In this document: piece after piece, positions 19,600-30,760 of the stretch | How positions within the stretch are numbered: position 1 is the stretch's first letter | How the letters are laid out: every line of letters starts with the position of its first letter | Origin: Pisolithus tinctorius | Taxonomy: Eukaryota; Basidiomycota; Agaricomycetes; Boletales; Pisolithaceae | DNA length: 64,000 nt | Reading direction: 5' to 3' | NCBI GenBank assembly: GCA_024663395.1 | Contig: JANFAH010000020.1 | Location: 558,001-622,000, forward strand | Notes under the pieces: generated by a model | The model's input: the letters and a program-made list of their open reading frames with translations, nothing else | What the model was told of the DNA's origin: nothing | Database searches by the model: none | Position numbers and translations under genes: made by a program

Positions 19600-20250
19600 C
19601 TCAATGCATCTGCTCTCTCTAGTCCCAATTCTTTACTTCCATCTGTAACTCTTCTGGACTATTCTGTTGATACTGTTTCTGCATTGACTGATTCTGGCTC
19701 TTCTCATTGTTTTGTAGACCCATCCATAATCAAAAATTATGCTATTCCTGTTTCCTCCATTTCTCTGCCAATTCCACTCTGCTTGTTTGATGGTAGTACA
19801 AATGCTGTCATTTCCCAAGAAGTAGATCTTTCTCTCCACTTTCCTTCTGGCAATGTCAACTCCATTTCATTTTATGTTACTCTGTTGGATTCTTCATGTT
19901 CACTGGTATTAGGACACAACTGGCTCACCCACTTCCATCCATCAATTGACTGGGTATTGGGCAGTATATCATTCAAACCACCATTACAGGGAATGCCAAC
20001 ACCCCAGGTGCCTTCGTCACCTTCTGCTGTGACCTCCACTCTGGATCTGACACCCTCCACTCTGTCTGCAGCTCTGACTGCAACTCCAACTGACTTGCTG
20101 TGCTCTGCTCTGCTTGTCTCACTCATCAATACTGCTGTGTATGTCAGAACCTGCACTCTCCCCAGCTCTAGACAGTTCCACTTGCAGCTCTCTGCTGATG
20201 ATGTGAAGCTTCATGTGTCCTCTGCTTCTTCTCCACCTCCTGACCTCGCC
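19600..20250 (+). pseudogene. gypsy aspartic protease region of pol
   Basis: ALTDSGSSHCFVD supplies the catalytic Asp in a D-S-G-S context, and LVLGHNWLTHFHPSIDW is the typical C-terminal signature of retroviral-type proteases in gypsy elements. A Ser/Thr/Pro-rich spacer leads into the RT. The reading frame is open from 19684 to the TGA at 20536. Confidence 0.82.
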
Positions 20251-20845
20251 TCAGTCCCTCCTGAGTATCACGATTTGACCAACATCTTTAGCAAAGACAA
20301 GGCTACCAAACTTCTGCCACACTGCTCATTCAATCTGAAGATCAACCTCAAGGAAGGAGCTTCTCTTCCCATTGGCATGATCTACTCTCTGTCTCTGCCA
20401 GAGCTTGAAGCTCTCTGCACCTTTATTGATGAGCATCTTGGCTATGGTTTCATCAAGCAGTCCACCTCTGCTCATGGTGCCTCTGTCCTCTTTGTAAAGA
20501 AGAAGGATGGTTCACTCTGCCTCTGTGTAGACTATTGAGGACTCAATGAAATCACAAAAAAAGATTGCTATCCACTGCTGCTCATCGCTGACTTACACAA
20601 CTCCCCAAGCCATGCTAAAGTCTATACCAAGATTGACCTCTGCCATGCCTATCATCTGGTCCACATCACAGATGGAGATGAATGGAAAATGGTTTTCCAC
20701 ACTTGTTATGGTTCTTACAAGTGGTGGGTAATGCCCTTTGGTCTGATTAACACACCTGTGGCTTTCCAGTGACTCATTAACAGCATCTTTGCAGACATGC
20801 TCAATGTCTGCATCATGGTATACCTCAATGACATCCTAATCTATT
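20251..20845 (+). pseudogene. gypsy reverse transcriptase, 5' part, with mutated active site
   Basis: The domain is recognisable from YHDLTNIFSKDKA through SVLFVKKKDGSLCLCVDY, then TGA (usual residue R before GLN), KVYTKIDLCHAYHLVHI and MPFGLINTPVAFQ, then another TGA. The active-site motif reads VYLNDILIYS instead of YLDD/YVDD; the second position is Asn. The domain breaks off at 20845, where the TSD CACAG and a solo LTR begin, and resumes at 23387. Frame changes occur between 20536 and 20797. Confidence 0.85.
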
Positions 20846-20850
20846 CACAG

Positions 20851-23381
20851 TGTCATAACCATGCATTCACTCTAAGTCCTTATTCACTCCGCACCAACTC
20901 TGCCCAACTTCTGTTGGTTATGAACCATCTCCACTCCAACTGCTGTCAGACTTGTGTTGCTCTCCTACTGGACCGATGTGAGTCAAAGTGTGGAAAGCTG
21001 GTGTAAACCAAACAAATCCAACACCAAAGACAAATACGAGCGAGTGGTGGTTTACCTCCACGGAACCTGGAGGGCAGAGAAACCTGATGTGGGGGGAGGG
21101 ACTTCAAGTAGAGTGCTCCTGGCACAAGTCGTTGACGAGTTACACAGGAGAAGATGAATGGATGATGATTGAATGGGGGATGCTGATCAGAGTGAAGGTG
21201 TTCAGCTGAAAGGACTTCTGGAACAATGGACTTTTGGATGTGCTCCTGGCACAAGTCGATGACAAGTTATGCAGGAGTGGATGGATGACTAAGCAGGTGT
21301 GCTGACAGAGCACAGATGATACTTCAGATGAATGAATGAAGGTAGATAGACCCTTGATGGAGCCTCAACTACCAATGATATGAATGAAGACAGATAGACT
21401 CTCCTGAATGAGCCTCAACTGTCGATGATGAGATAGGCACTGAACTGACTGCTGGACTGCTTCTGATTGCTTGTTTTGTAGCTAAGTACATGGGGGTTTA
21501 TATACTGAGGGGGAAGCACAGCTTGTGACAAACAAGGCACAAACACTTGGTAAGTAATGAGTAAGGACTGAGTAATCATGATGAGTAAGTGAGAAATGAA
21601 AAGTAAGCAAGCAAAGAAGATTGGTAAGTATTGGCAATAAATGAGTCAAGGATAGTCAAAATATCACAAAATGAGTCAAATAGAATCAGAAACTGAGTAA
21701 GCACACTGATATCACATTAGGGGGTGGCGATGCAAGTTAGATCTTGGCAGAGACATCTCTAGATCCAAAGATGGCATGACAGATGGACAGTGTTTCCAGA
21801 CAGGGAAGTATTAATTCCAGAATTGAAGGGCATGAGTCAGGTGTCAAAGGGGGCTAGGGCATTGGGGGTCTGTGGGGCAATGAGAGCATATGCAATTGCG
21901 TCTCCCACCCTTTTGTCCTCTCAGCGAAGTTAACAAAAACTTCATGGGCAGGGCTCTGATGGAGGAGGAGGAGAAGGGGGAACATCTTCTGCTGGATCTT
22001 GCAGTAAGAAGGCAAGATGCATGTCATACTCATCATGAATGCAATCAGGGAGGCTGGAGGACAGTAGATTATACTGCAGCTGTCGCAATGTGGGAAGAAT
22101 GATGGATGAGACTGGAATAAAGACGGTGCAGGGAGCAGGGAGGAATGATCCATATGCTTCATCAACCAGGGAGACTGAAATGACCACATAAGACCTTTCT
22201 AACCGAGTGACAGACCTGAGGTGACCAAAGAATGTCCTTCTGGAAGTCATACTGACAAGGAGAACATGCTGACCAAGCTGCATGGGATGAGATGGGGCTG
22301 ACAACGACGGGATGAACCAGGGGGCTTCAGGACAGAAGCTGGTGGGAATGCCTGGCAGATATATGTAGCTACTGTCTCTGGCAAATGAGACAAGCGAGAT
22401 GACCAATGAAGAGGTGGCCATGATTGATGGACCTAGCAAAATGAGCATCTGATGGATGGAGTGCTGTAGAAACACACAGGGTGCAAGGATCCTCTCCAAA
22501 TTTGGAAGGAAGAATCGTGGGGCTGAGCACTTTAAGCGAGTGTGGGAATGGAATCGATATCTTTGGAAATGGTGGAGATATGATGAAAACTGGAATGCCA
22601 TACACAGGCACTAAAAACCTTTAACATGTGCTTAACTCGCTTCCTCTTTTCTCTTTAGCACTGATGACTCATTCTTGTGCGAAGGATGACTGTTAACATC
22701 CGACAGTCTTTCTACACTTGAGGCCTTTAGTCTTCATCTGCATGCTTGGGCATTGTGTGCAACTCATCAATGAGTTAGGCAGAGTCAGCTGTAACCATGT
22801 CCACAACACCTTTGGTGTGTGACACTGAGTGGACCATTCTCTGAGGGGCCATGTGACTACCTTCAGACTTCTCCCTGACAGTGCACAGTCAGGTACTCCA
22901 CAGCATGCACACCACATGGTCCAGTGCCTGGACTGTTTCCTTTTCTGGATGTTCTATGTTACCCATTCGTATGTCCTCTGTCTACCCTTCATTTGTCATC
23001 TAGGAAGTTTTTACTTGGAAATTTCTGGGTCTCCATATGTCAGTTCTGATTCCAGTTACTGTACCTCCATAGTAGTATAAAAGCATGTATCATACTCTGC
23101 CATTCCTCAGTACGAATATCAACTTAGTTCCTACTCCTTCTGCCTCTGACCTCTGCTGTCTGTACTCTCCCTCTGAAATACGAGGGCTGAGATTGTGCAA
23201 GGGGGTAGCACACAAGCTAAACCCAATGCCCTCACTCCACTCTGCCTTTGTCTCAGTGGTCTTCATTCCTGCCAACACTCTGCTAGTTGGAGTTCTGCTT
23301 TCTTGTGTCAGACTTGCTTCTGAACCCTTCTCTAGACCTTATATAGTGTCGGAGTTGGTTAGAGTAGGCCTGGACTTGACA
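20851..23381 (-). repeat. Solo LTR 1 (family L), itself interrupted at 20977-22824
   Basis: In the minus orientation the repeat begins TGTCAAGTCC and ends GGTTATGACA, matching the solo LTRs at 25390, 30761 and 46456. It is flanked by the perfect 5-bp target-site duplication CACAG (20846-20850 and 23382-23386). Excluding the 1.85-kb insertion it is about 0.7 kb long. The gypsy RT continues on both sides, so the LTR entered after that element and then lost its internal part by LTR-LTR recombination. Confidence 0.88.
20977..22824. mobile_element. 1.85-kb insertion of unknown class inside solo LTR 1
   Basis: The segment starts TGTGAGTC and ends GTGTGTGACA, flanked by CCGA/CTGA (or ACCGA/ACTGA), a 4-5-bp duplication differing by a C-to-T change. 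This suggests an LTR-type insert. Inside are an imperfect direct repeat of about 40 bp (GTGCTCCTGGCACAAGTCG.. near 21112 and 21239), a repeated block AGATAGAC..AGCCTCAACT (21345-21425), and a TATA-like GTTTATATACTGAGG (about 21493). The longest ORF (21942-22601, minus, 219 aa) is hydrophobic/Ser-rich and unrecognised. CpG density is higher than in the host LTR, fitting a younger age. Confidence 0.5.
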
Positions 23382-23386
23382 CACAG

Positions 23387-24200
23387 GACATGGAGTTGCA
23401 CCACAAACATGTAAAAGAGGTACTCTGCCACCTTTGAAAGCATGGTCTTTATGCCAAGCTGGAGAAGTGTGAGTTCCACTCCAACTTCATCAAGTACCTC
23501 AGTTATATTCTCTCTCCCTCCAGTCTCACCATGTCTGCTGAGAAGGTTCAGGCAGTCCATGACTGGCCTGAGCTGCAGAAGGTGCAAGACATCCAGTCCT
23601 TCCTTGGCTTTGCAAACTTCTACAGACAATTCATGAATAACTACTTTGACATCATTGTTCTGCTCACTCACCTAACATGAAAGGGTGCTCCTTGGAACTT
23701 TTCTGAGGAGTGTTGCTCTGCCTTCCTCTGCCTGAAGGATGCCTTCAGCTCCACTCCTATTCTCACTCACTGGGTTCCTGACACTCCACTTACAGTTGAA
23801 ACTGATGCCCCTGACTATGCCATTGCTGGTATTTTGTCACTCACCTGCTCCAACAGTGAACTCTGCCCAGTCACTTTCTACTCCTGCACCATGACCACAC
23901 CAGAACTCAACTATGACACCCATGACAAGGAGCTGTTGGCTATCTTCAAGGCCTTCTGCCATTGGTGGCATTACCTAAAAGGTTCCACCTTACCTGTTGA
24001 CATGGTGATGGACCACAAAAACCTTGAGTACTTTTCCACCTCTAAGGTTCTCACTCATCAACAAGCCCACTGGTCAGAGTACCTTTCCCAGTTTAACCTT
24101 TCCATCTGCTTCAGACCTGGCTGCCTAGGAGCCAAACCTGATGCACTTATGCAATGTTGGGATGTCTACCCAAAAGGGGGGGATAGGGACTATGCACAGG
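23387..24200 (+). pseudogene. gypsy RT thumb and RNase H, resumed after solo LTR 1
   Basis: The frame resumes with QDMELHHKHVKEVL, followed by TGA, then LEKCEFHSNFIKYL, SFLGFANFYRQF, another TGA before KGAPW, and the RNase H core VETDAPDYAIAGIL..ELNYDTHDKELLAIFKAF and DHKNLEYFSTSK. The stops are TGA where related proteins carry Arg. The stretch 23834-24508 is open. Confidence 0.85.
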
Positions 24201-24447
24201 AAAATCCTCACAATCTCCACCCTATGTTTACACAGGAGCAACTTGCATTGTCCCTTCATGCCACTACCCTCATGGCACCTGTGCTCTGTGCTTGCACTCT
24301 GACATCATCTCCACCCTACCATCTGACCCTGTCTCCACCAGTCATCTCCCAACTCCAACTAAGCCTCAGTGGTCCCTGGACTCTGACAGTCTACTCCACC
24401 TTGATGGTCACATCTTTGTCCCTGACATTGATGGTCTCTGCCTTTGA

Positions 24448-25389
24448 GTGCTTTGGTTCAAGCATGACCACCCTCTGGAAGGCCATTTCAGGCAAAACTG
24501 CACCCTAGAACTTGTCCATGGAGACTACATGTGGCCTAACCTCCACTCTGATGTGAAAGAATATGTCAGGTCCTGCACCACCTGTGGACAGAGCAAAACT
24601 CCACATCACCACCCCTATAGTCTACTGAAGCAACTTCCCATCCCAGAGAGACCTTGGAACTCCATCTCCATGGACTTCATTGAACATCTCCCCAACTCCA
24701 ATGGTTACTCCACCATCCTTATAGTAGTGGACCACCTCTCAAAGCAAGTGGTGTTCATCCCCACTCATGACTCTGTCACTTCTGCCAAACTCACTAAGCT
24801 CTTCCTTACCCACATCTTTTTTAAGCACAGGGTACCTGCTAATGTCACCTCTGACAGAGGTCCTGGGTTCATCTCACACTTCTTCCACTCCCTAGGGAAG
24901 GCCCTTGATATGCATCTTCACTTCACCTCAGGTTACCACCCAGATGGTGATGGCCAGACTGAGCAAATGAACCAGACCCTTGAGCAGTACCTTCATGTCT
25001 ACTGTAACTACCAACAAGACAGCTGGGCTGAGCTGCTACCTCTAGCAGAGTTCACTTTTAACAACACACCAAGAGCAACTACTGGAGTTTCTCCCTTCTT
25101 TGCTAACAAGGGATATCATCCAAACCTGTCTGTGGTCCCTGACCAAGACTTCACCTCTCCAAGGGCTCACAACTATGTCATTGAGCTCTCTGCCCTTCAT
25201 GACTTCCTCTGCTCCAAAATGTCTGCTGCTCAGCAGCACTACCAGGGTCCAGCAGATACCAAATGCATACCTCTGCCTGAGTTCAAGGTTGGAGAACAGG
25301 CCTATGTCAAAGCCAAGTACTTCTGCTCCACTTGTGCTTTGGAAAAACTCTCCAAAAAGTACTTAGGTCCATTCACCATCTTGGCCAGG
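24448..25389 (+). pseudogene. gypsy integrase core, long open frame
   Basis: Residues of the HHCC zinc domain (SCTTCGQSK) precede the catalytic core. The D-D-E triad is readable: MDFIEHLP (Asp), VTSDRGPGF (Asp) and QTEQMNQTLEQYL (Glu). The frame is open for over 300 codons up to the solo LTR at 25390, which replaces the natural continuation. It is the best preserved part of this element. Confidence 0.88.
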
Positions 25390-26123
25390 TGTCAAGTCAG
25401 GCCTACTCTGACCAACTCTGACACTATATAAGGTCTGGAGAGGGGTTCAGAAGCAAGTCTGACTTGAAGGGACAGAACTCTGACAGGCAGAGTGTTGGCA
25501 GGAACAAAGTCCACTGAGACAGAGGCAGAGTGGAGTGAGGGCATCAGGTTTAGTTCATGCACTACCCCCTTGCATGACCTCAGCCCTCGTATTTCAGAGG
25601 GAGAGAATAGATAGAAAGCCAGAGGTAACTCCAACAGGCAGAAGATGGAGACAGAGGGAGTAGGAACTAAGTCAATATTCATACTGAAGAACAGCAGAGT
25701 ACAATACATGCTTTTATACTACTATGGAGGTACAGTAATCAGAATCAGAACTGACAAATGGAGACTTGTAAAATTTCAAGTAAAAATTCCTAGACAACAA
25801 ATGAAGGGTAGACAGAGGACATATGAACAGGTAACATAGTACATCCCAAAAAGGGAACAGTCCAGGCACTGGACCATGCAGTGTGTGCACTGTGGAGTAC
25901 CTGACTGCACACTGTCAGGGAGAAGTCTGAAGGGTGGTCACATGACTCCTCAGAGAACAGTCCACATGGTCTGGTAGGAGAGCAGAATAAGTCTGACAGC
26001 AGTCAGAGCAGAGATGGTCCATAAATGATAGAAGGCAGGTGGAGTTGGTGCAGAGTGAGTGAATGACCAGCAGAAAAGGGTGCAGAGTAAGTGAGGACTT
26101 AGGATGAACACACAGTCATGACA
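25390..26123 (+). repeat. Solo LTR 2 (family L)
   Basis: Starts TGTCAAGTCAGG, ends CAGTCATGACA; 734 bp, flanked by the perfect TSD CCAGG (25385-25389 and 26124-26128). It is CpG-poor and contains ACTATATAAGG (about 25422), a plausible TATA box. It interrupts the integrase C-terminus of the plus-strand gypsy element; the chromodomain follows directly after the second TSD. Confidence 0.93.
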
Positions 26124-26493
26124 CCAGGCCAGGTACACACTCTGTCACCCTTAAGCTCCCTGACTCTATGTGCTCAGTCCATCTGGTCTTCCATGTCTCA
26201 CAACTGGAAACCACAGCAGCTAATCCCTTCCCAAACTGACAACAACCTCCACCTCCACCAGTGGATGTTGACAGTGACCTTAAGTACAAAGTGTTGGAGA
26301 TACTTGACTCTAAGGTGGATGACTGTCACCACCACTGCCAACTCTTGTACCTAGTCTGCTGGGCTGGTTATGAGAACACTGATGAAGAAACCTCTTGGTT
26401 GTTTGCAACTGAGCTAGATCATGCTTCTGACATAGTTTCTGCTTTCCATGAATGCTATCTGCACAAACCTGGCCTGTATCAACCTCTGCCATA
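26124..26493 (+). pseudogene. gypsy integrase C-terminus with chromodomain
   Basis: After solo LTR 2 the coding region continues with HLVFHVSQLE (the usual end of integrase) and a chromodomain: EILDSKVDD..CQLLYLVCWAGYENTDEETSWLFATEL, then HASDIVSAFHECY..KPG and TAG near 26491. A TGA interrupts the linker. Chromodomains direct integration of chromoviruses to heterochromatin, which agrees with nesting in this island. Confidence 0.82.
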
Positions 26494-26962
26494 GTACTCC
26501 ACCCACATGACCTTCCTCCATGGGCCAACTCCGCCCCTTACTGAACTATCTTCAGTACTTTATAATTTTCTCCACTTATCTGTCTCACTTCTCAGAACCA
26601 TAAGTAAAATCACAAGTCTATTTCATAGTAGTACACAATACAAGCTAAAAACAAAGACAAAAAAAGAAAAGAAAAGAAAACTACCCTACTCTTCCATTGC
26701 CTGCTCTCTGCCACCTTCCTGCTCTCCTCCAACTTCTTCCTCTTCCTTGTTATCCCCCTCCACACCTTGGTCTGCCTCCTCATTCTGGTCCTCCACCACC
26801 TCTGACTGTGGCCTCTTCCAACCTCCTCCTTCATGCTCAAACTCAGCCATTCAAGCCTCATGTGCATCATCCCTCCTCATCTCCACTCATTCTGCCCAGG
26901 GGTGGTACAGCCCCCACTCATTGGCTGTCTGCTCCATGGCCTCTGCCATCCACTCTGCTGCC
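26494..26962. other. 3' flank of the plus-strand gypsy element
   Basis: CpG-poor, with an A/G-rich tract AAAAGAAAAGAAAAG (about 26660-26678) that may be its polypurine tract. The overlapping Ser/Pro-rich ORFs (26507, 26697) look like compositional artefacts. Confidence 0.4.
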
Positions 26963-27414
26963 TGTTATGCTCGACCAAAGTCAAGATGTAGGGAGAGCTC
27001 AAACACAGTCCAAGGTTTCTACTGAGCAATGGCTGCAGTAACCTTTGTAAATGACAAAGGATTTAAGCAATGCCAGTAAGAGTGATCCTGGTTAGGGATA
27101 CTGAGGGCAAAGTTCTGAGAGAATGCTGTGTATGATTGAGCAGCTCAAATCTGAGTTTCCAGGACTTGAGCTGGCAGTCTAAATACTACAAGGGAAATGG
27201 ACCATGAGGTGTCCACATGTAATGAGGCAATCCCACCATTGGTTGAGCAATGGCAACACATGTCCAAAGCATGTAAGGAGTGAGTAATGCCAATGGTGGA
27301 AATAGAGAGCCATCAGACCAGAGAGAAGATGGCTCAAAAAGGAAAAACAGTCCAATGGATCAGACACATGGTAAATGTATAGTGAAAAAGGAAATGCAGG
27401 GGTGAAACATAACA
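26963..27414 (-). repeat. 3' LTR of a minus-strand gypsy element
   Basis: The segment has perfect 7-bp ends TGTTATG..CATAACA and is 452 bp long. Immediately outside its right end, on the minus strand, sits GAAAGGGGGTAA (27423-27412 region), which is a good polypurine tract for priming plus-strand synthesis at this LTR. No second copy is in the window, so assignment rests on ends and polypurine tract only. Confidence 0.6.
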
Positions 27415-27451
27415 TTACCCCCTTTCTAAGCATTGAAGTCCCCAACTTCAA

Positions 27452-28090
27452 CTACTCTCCATAAGGCTCCCCAGTCATATTGCTGATGGCAGAGTTGTCA
27501 AAGTCAAAGTTATTATCGTATAAATTGTCATCCTCACTCCCAACAAGGGTATGATTATCTACCACCCCAGGGGTGGCAATCCTCTCCTGCAATGGGTGGT
27601 GAGGGTGTATAGATGGGCACTGAGCTTGGGTATGCCCAGGATGAGTGGCATGACAAAGGGGACATTCATAAAGTCCACAGTTGACATGGATGTGTCTGAG
27701 GTGGTGACAAACATAACACATCTGACGATAATGTGGATTGGAAGGGGTGAGAGGACGATCAGCCTCAGCAAGTGCATTCAGGATAGGAGACAGTGGTAAC
27801 TGGGCCAGGGTCTCAACAATGTTCAAAGTATAGTTGAGTTCAGCTCTTGAGACACCAAAGGCGGTCTCAGGGTCTACTTCAGATGGAGAGCTGTGGGACT
27901 TGCATGGTTGTGGGTTGGAGCCTGACAAGCAACAGGCACAGGGTCTATCAGCTTTTCTGAGAGAGCAAGATGAATGGGAGGAATGGGAGGACAGTGACGA
28001 TGCTGGGGGGGAGGATGACACAGAGGACACCAGAGGAGAGGTTGCAGTCAAGGGTCTTCTGGACCCAGGAGGTGGGGGTGTGATCAGCAT
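27452..28090 (-). CDS. Extra ORF downstream of gypsy pol with two zinc-knuckle-like motifs
   Basis: A 212-codon uninterrupted ORF begins MLITPPPPGSRRP. The first third is Ser/Pro-rich, then a helical stretch (AELNYTLNIVETLAQLPLSP) follows. The second half has CYVCHHLRHIHVNC (C-X2-C-X4-H-X4-C) directly followed by CPLCHATHPGHTQAQC (C-X2-C-X6-H-X4-C), and the C-terminus is acidic. It lies between the chromodomain end of the minus-strand gypsy pol and its polypurine tract, where some LTR elements carry an additional gene. The position plus nucleic-acid-binding motifs suggests an accessory RNA-binding protein. It could instead be a misplaced gag tail. No frameshift is seen although the neighbouring pol is decayed. 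Confidence 0.6.
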   Translation of the reverse strand: MLITPPPPGSRRPLTATSPLVSSVSSSPPASSLSSHSSHSSCSLRKADRPCACCLSGSNPQPCKSHSSPSEVDPETAFGVSRAELNYTLNIVETLAQLPLSPILNALAEADRPLTPSNPHYRQMCYVCHHLRHIHVNCGLYECPLCHATHPGHTQAQCPSIHPHHPLQERIATPGVVDNHTLVGSEDDNLYDNNFDFDNSAISNMTGEPYGE

Positions 28091-28379
28091 AGGGTACTGT
28101 TGAACATTATAGATGAGGTCAGTGCCTCCTAGGATATCAAAAAGTCAGAGGAGCAGGGGAACCTGCTCATATGTGATTTCATTCAAGATGGTATGGGCAG
28201 GGGACAGAAGAGGGTTTCTGTTGGTTAACATAATGAGACAATTCTTCAAGCCGAAGGGCTTGGATGGTAGGGTGGTAAACCAAGTCGAGAGGAGAGTTTT
28301 TGTTGACTTCATGGTAGACAGTGCCAACAATGGTGGGGTTGGTGATGAACAGGCAGTAGGAAGTGATCATCTGATCACT

Positions 28380-29999
28380 AGCAGGCTGTCACTGACAGTG
28401 AGCAAAGGGGGTGTGACAGTGAGAAGGCTTGCAGGGATAGGTGTAATGACAAGGAGGCATTTTGAGACAGACAGTTCTGACGGTATGAGTGGTGTGATGA
28501 GTGGGCAGTTTCTGAGGGGGAAAGTCTTTGGGGAAGCATTTCTTATACATGGAGAGCATATCATCCACATGTTCCAGGTGTGCTTCTTTTTGCCATGAGT
28601 TTTCAGAAGAGGGATAACCCTTCCATTTGATTAAAAAGGTGTGTCCACAGCTGGACCTTTTACAGCTGACTATTGCCTCCACTTTGTACTCTTCCTCCTC
28701 ATTGACCAGGTCAGGTGGTAGAGTTGGGAAGTTCAGTCCATGGATGTCATTTTCATGATAGGGTGATAAGAAGGAAGCATGGAAGACATTGTGGATCTTC
28801 CATCATGTGGGAATCATGAGGCAATAGGTGATTGGAGATAGGATGTTGGAGATGGTAAAGGGTCCTTCTCGTTTTGGGGTGAGTTTCCTGTTTTCATGGG
28901 AACATTTTAAGTTCCATGCTTCTAGCCACACCTTATCACCTCTTTGGAACAGGGTGAAGGGCCGAGACAGGCAGTTCTTCATTATGTTTTGGGCTAGATC
29001 GTGGGCTGCAAGGGCTTCCTCTCTAGCCTTTCAGAGTTCCTTGAGTCTGGACTTGGTGGCAGGAAGGTGGGTTTCTGTGATAAGGGATGGAAGAGGTTTC
29101 AGTTCATACCTGTACATGAGGTAGAATGGTGATTGATGGGTAATGGAATGTGGATGGTGATTATGCATGAATTCTGCCATTGGAAGATTATCCACCCATG
29201 AGGTGGGGTCATTCTGGCAGAAGATTCTGAGGCATGTCTCAACCTCTTGGTTAACACATTCTGTTTCTCTGTCAGTCTGGGGATGGTATGCTGTTGAGAG
29301 GGCAAGGGAGTACCCCAGAAGGGAAGCGAGTTCTTTTGCAAATGCAGAGGCAAACTGAGGACCTCAATCAGATATGATTTTGTCATACAACCCAAAACAG
29401 GAGTAGACCTTTTTGAAAAAGAGGGTTGCAATATCAGCAGCAGAGGTGGTTTTCTTCGTAGGTGTTAAAATTACCCCCTTTGTAAGCCCATGGTCTACCA
29501 TGACCAAGAGGGAATCTTATCCTTTGGAAAGGGGAAGGTCTGTAACCAGATCACAGGAGATCTGTTGGAAGGGGCAGGTTGAAGTGGAGGGGATGGGCAT
29601 AAGGGGTGGTGTCATTGGGTGGGTGTGCACCTTGTTCTGCTGGCATGTAGCACAGCCTTCCACATACTTTCAGATGAAGGAAGCAAGTCCAGGCCACCAA
29701 AACTTGGAAGAGACAAGTTGTCAAGTCTTTAGAATGCTGGGGTGTCTGGCAGAGGGGTGGTCATGATGGTTGGACACAACAGTTCGTCAGAGGGAGGGGT
29801 CATCTGGGATGTAAACCTGATCCTTATAATGCAACACTCCACTATCAAATTGCCAATCAGAGAGATGGGATTTGAACAGGAGCACTTCAGTCAACCCCCC
29901 TTGGAGACCTATTAGGTCTGGAGATTTTGATATAAGTATTAACCTAATAGGTGTCATTTTGTTGGGAATTCCCAACTTTTGGGGATTCTCCACCACCAT
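28380..29999 (-). pseudogene. gypsy integrase and chromodomain, minus-strand element
   Basis: Read on the minus strand: CATCQQNKVHTHP (zinc domain), SCDLVTDLPLSKG (first Asp), IISD then TGA then GPQF (second Asp, stop in place of R), AYHPQTDRETECVNQEVE (Glu), and NHHPHSITHQSPFYLMYRY. The C-terminal DKVWLEAWNLK..KREGPF and a chromodomain (CGHTFLIKWKGYPSSENSW) follow. Pieces lie in different frames with several stops. Upstream RT and gag are absent; the element is cut off near 30.0 kb by minisatellite sequence. Confidence 0.85.
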
Positions 30000-30130
30000 T
30001 CCTGGAGATTCTCCATTCCCTAGCTGGAGATTCTCCAGGGCAGCAATTTAATATGGTTGGAGAAAAAATTTTCTCCATAATATATATATATTATACATCA
30101 AATGAAAGGGTAGCTGGGGTCCAAATTGGA
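29990..30130. repeat. GGAGATTCTCCA words and AT dinucleotide run
   Basis: Three copies of a (T/G)GGAGATTCTCCA word (29972-30038) share the core of the minisatellite at 31.7 kb. They are followed by (AT)n at 30080-30092. Confidence 0.6.
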
Positions 30131-30600
30131 CTTTCTCCAGGCTAAATAGACCCCCTTTCCAGGTTGATCCTGGGCTTTCCCCAGGCTAAATAGACCTGCT
30201 TTCCAGGTTGATCCTGGGATTTCCCCTGGCTAAATAGACCTGCTTTCCAGGTGAACCTGGGCTTTCCCCAGGCTAAATAGACCTGCTTCCCAGGTGAACC
30301 TGGGCTTTCCCCAGGCTAAATAGACCTGCTTTCCAGGTGAACCTGGGTTTTCCCCAGGCTAAATAGACCTGCTCTCCAGGGTGAACCTGGGCTTTCCCCA
30401 GGCTAAATAGACCTGCTTTCCAGGTGAACCTGGGTTTTCCCCAGGCTAAATAGACCTACATTCTGGGCTGACCTGGGTTTTCCCCAGGGTAAATAGACCT
30501 GCTTTCCAGGCAGAACATGGGCTTCCCATAGGCTAAATAGACCCATTTCCAGGGTGAACCTGGGTTTTCCCCAGGCTAAATAGACCCACTTTCCCAGGCC
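30130..30600. repeat. Minisatellite, unit about 43 bp
   Basis: About ten tandem copies of CCCCAGGCTAAATAGACCTG plus CTTTCCAGGTGAACCTGGGCTTT run head to tail, with the terminal ones more diverged. The words CCAGG..CCTGG are complementary and could form small hairpins. The ORF across it is an artefact. Confidence 0.92.
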
Positions 30601-30760
30601 ATGTCCTGGTGGGGATTCTGCATGCATCAGGAAAACAGTGGTTGTTCTAACTGTTCTAATCACAACTTATCTCAGAAAGGTAGATGTATAAGTGGAATGG
30701 ATGCCAAGGAACATATAGAGCAAATGAATTAAGCAAGACACATATGGTTCTATAGAGTAC

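Larger units (their letters stand above)
18242..26962 (+). mobile_element. Decayed chromodomain-type Ty3/gypsy retrotransposon (Gag-Pol), internally interrupted
   Basis: The order gag, protease, RT, RNase H, integrase, chromodomain on the plus strand is that of Ty3/gypsy (Metaviridae-like) elements. No flanking LTRs belonging to it were identified. It is split by a solo LTR at 20851-23381 within RT and by another at 25390-26123 near the end of integrase. Its 3' flank ends where the LTR of a second, minus-strand gypsy element begins (26963). Multiple TGA stops and frameshifts mean it cannot be autonomous. Confidence 0.85.

Noticed and set aside
21942..22601. 219-codon minus-strand ORF as a host gene
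   Set aside because: It lies inside a transposon insertion, with no recognised motif and no splice or start context; mentioned only within the element.
20977..22824. Continuation of solo LTR 1
   Set aside because: It does not match the other three LTR copies, which are continuous across this point, and it has its own target duplication.
26507..27041. Ser/Pro-rich ORFs after the gypsy chromodomain as an accessory gene
   Set aside because: Two overlapping frames are equally open and compositionally biased; one runs past the LTR boundary at 26963.
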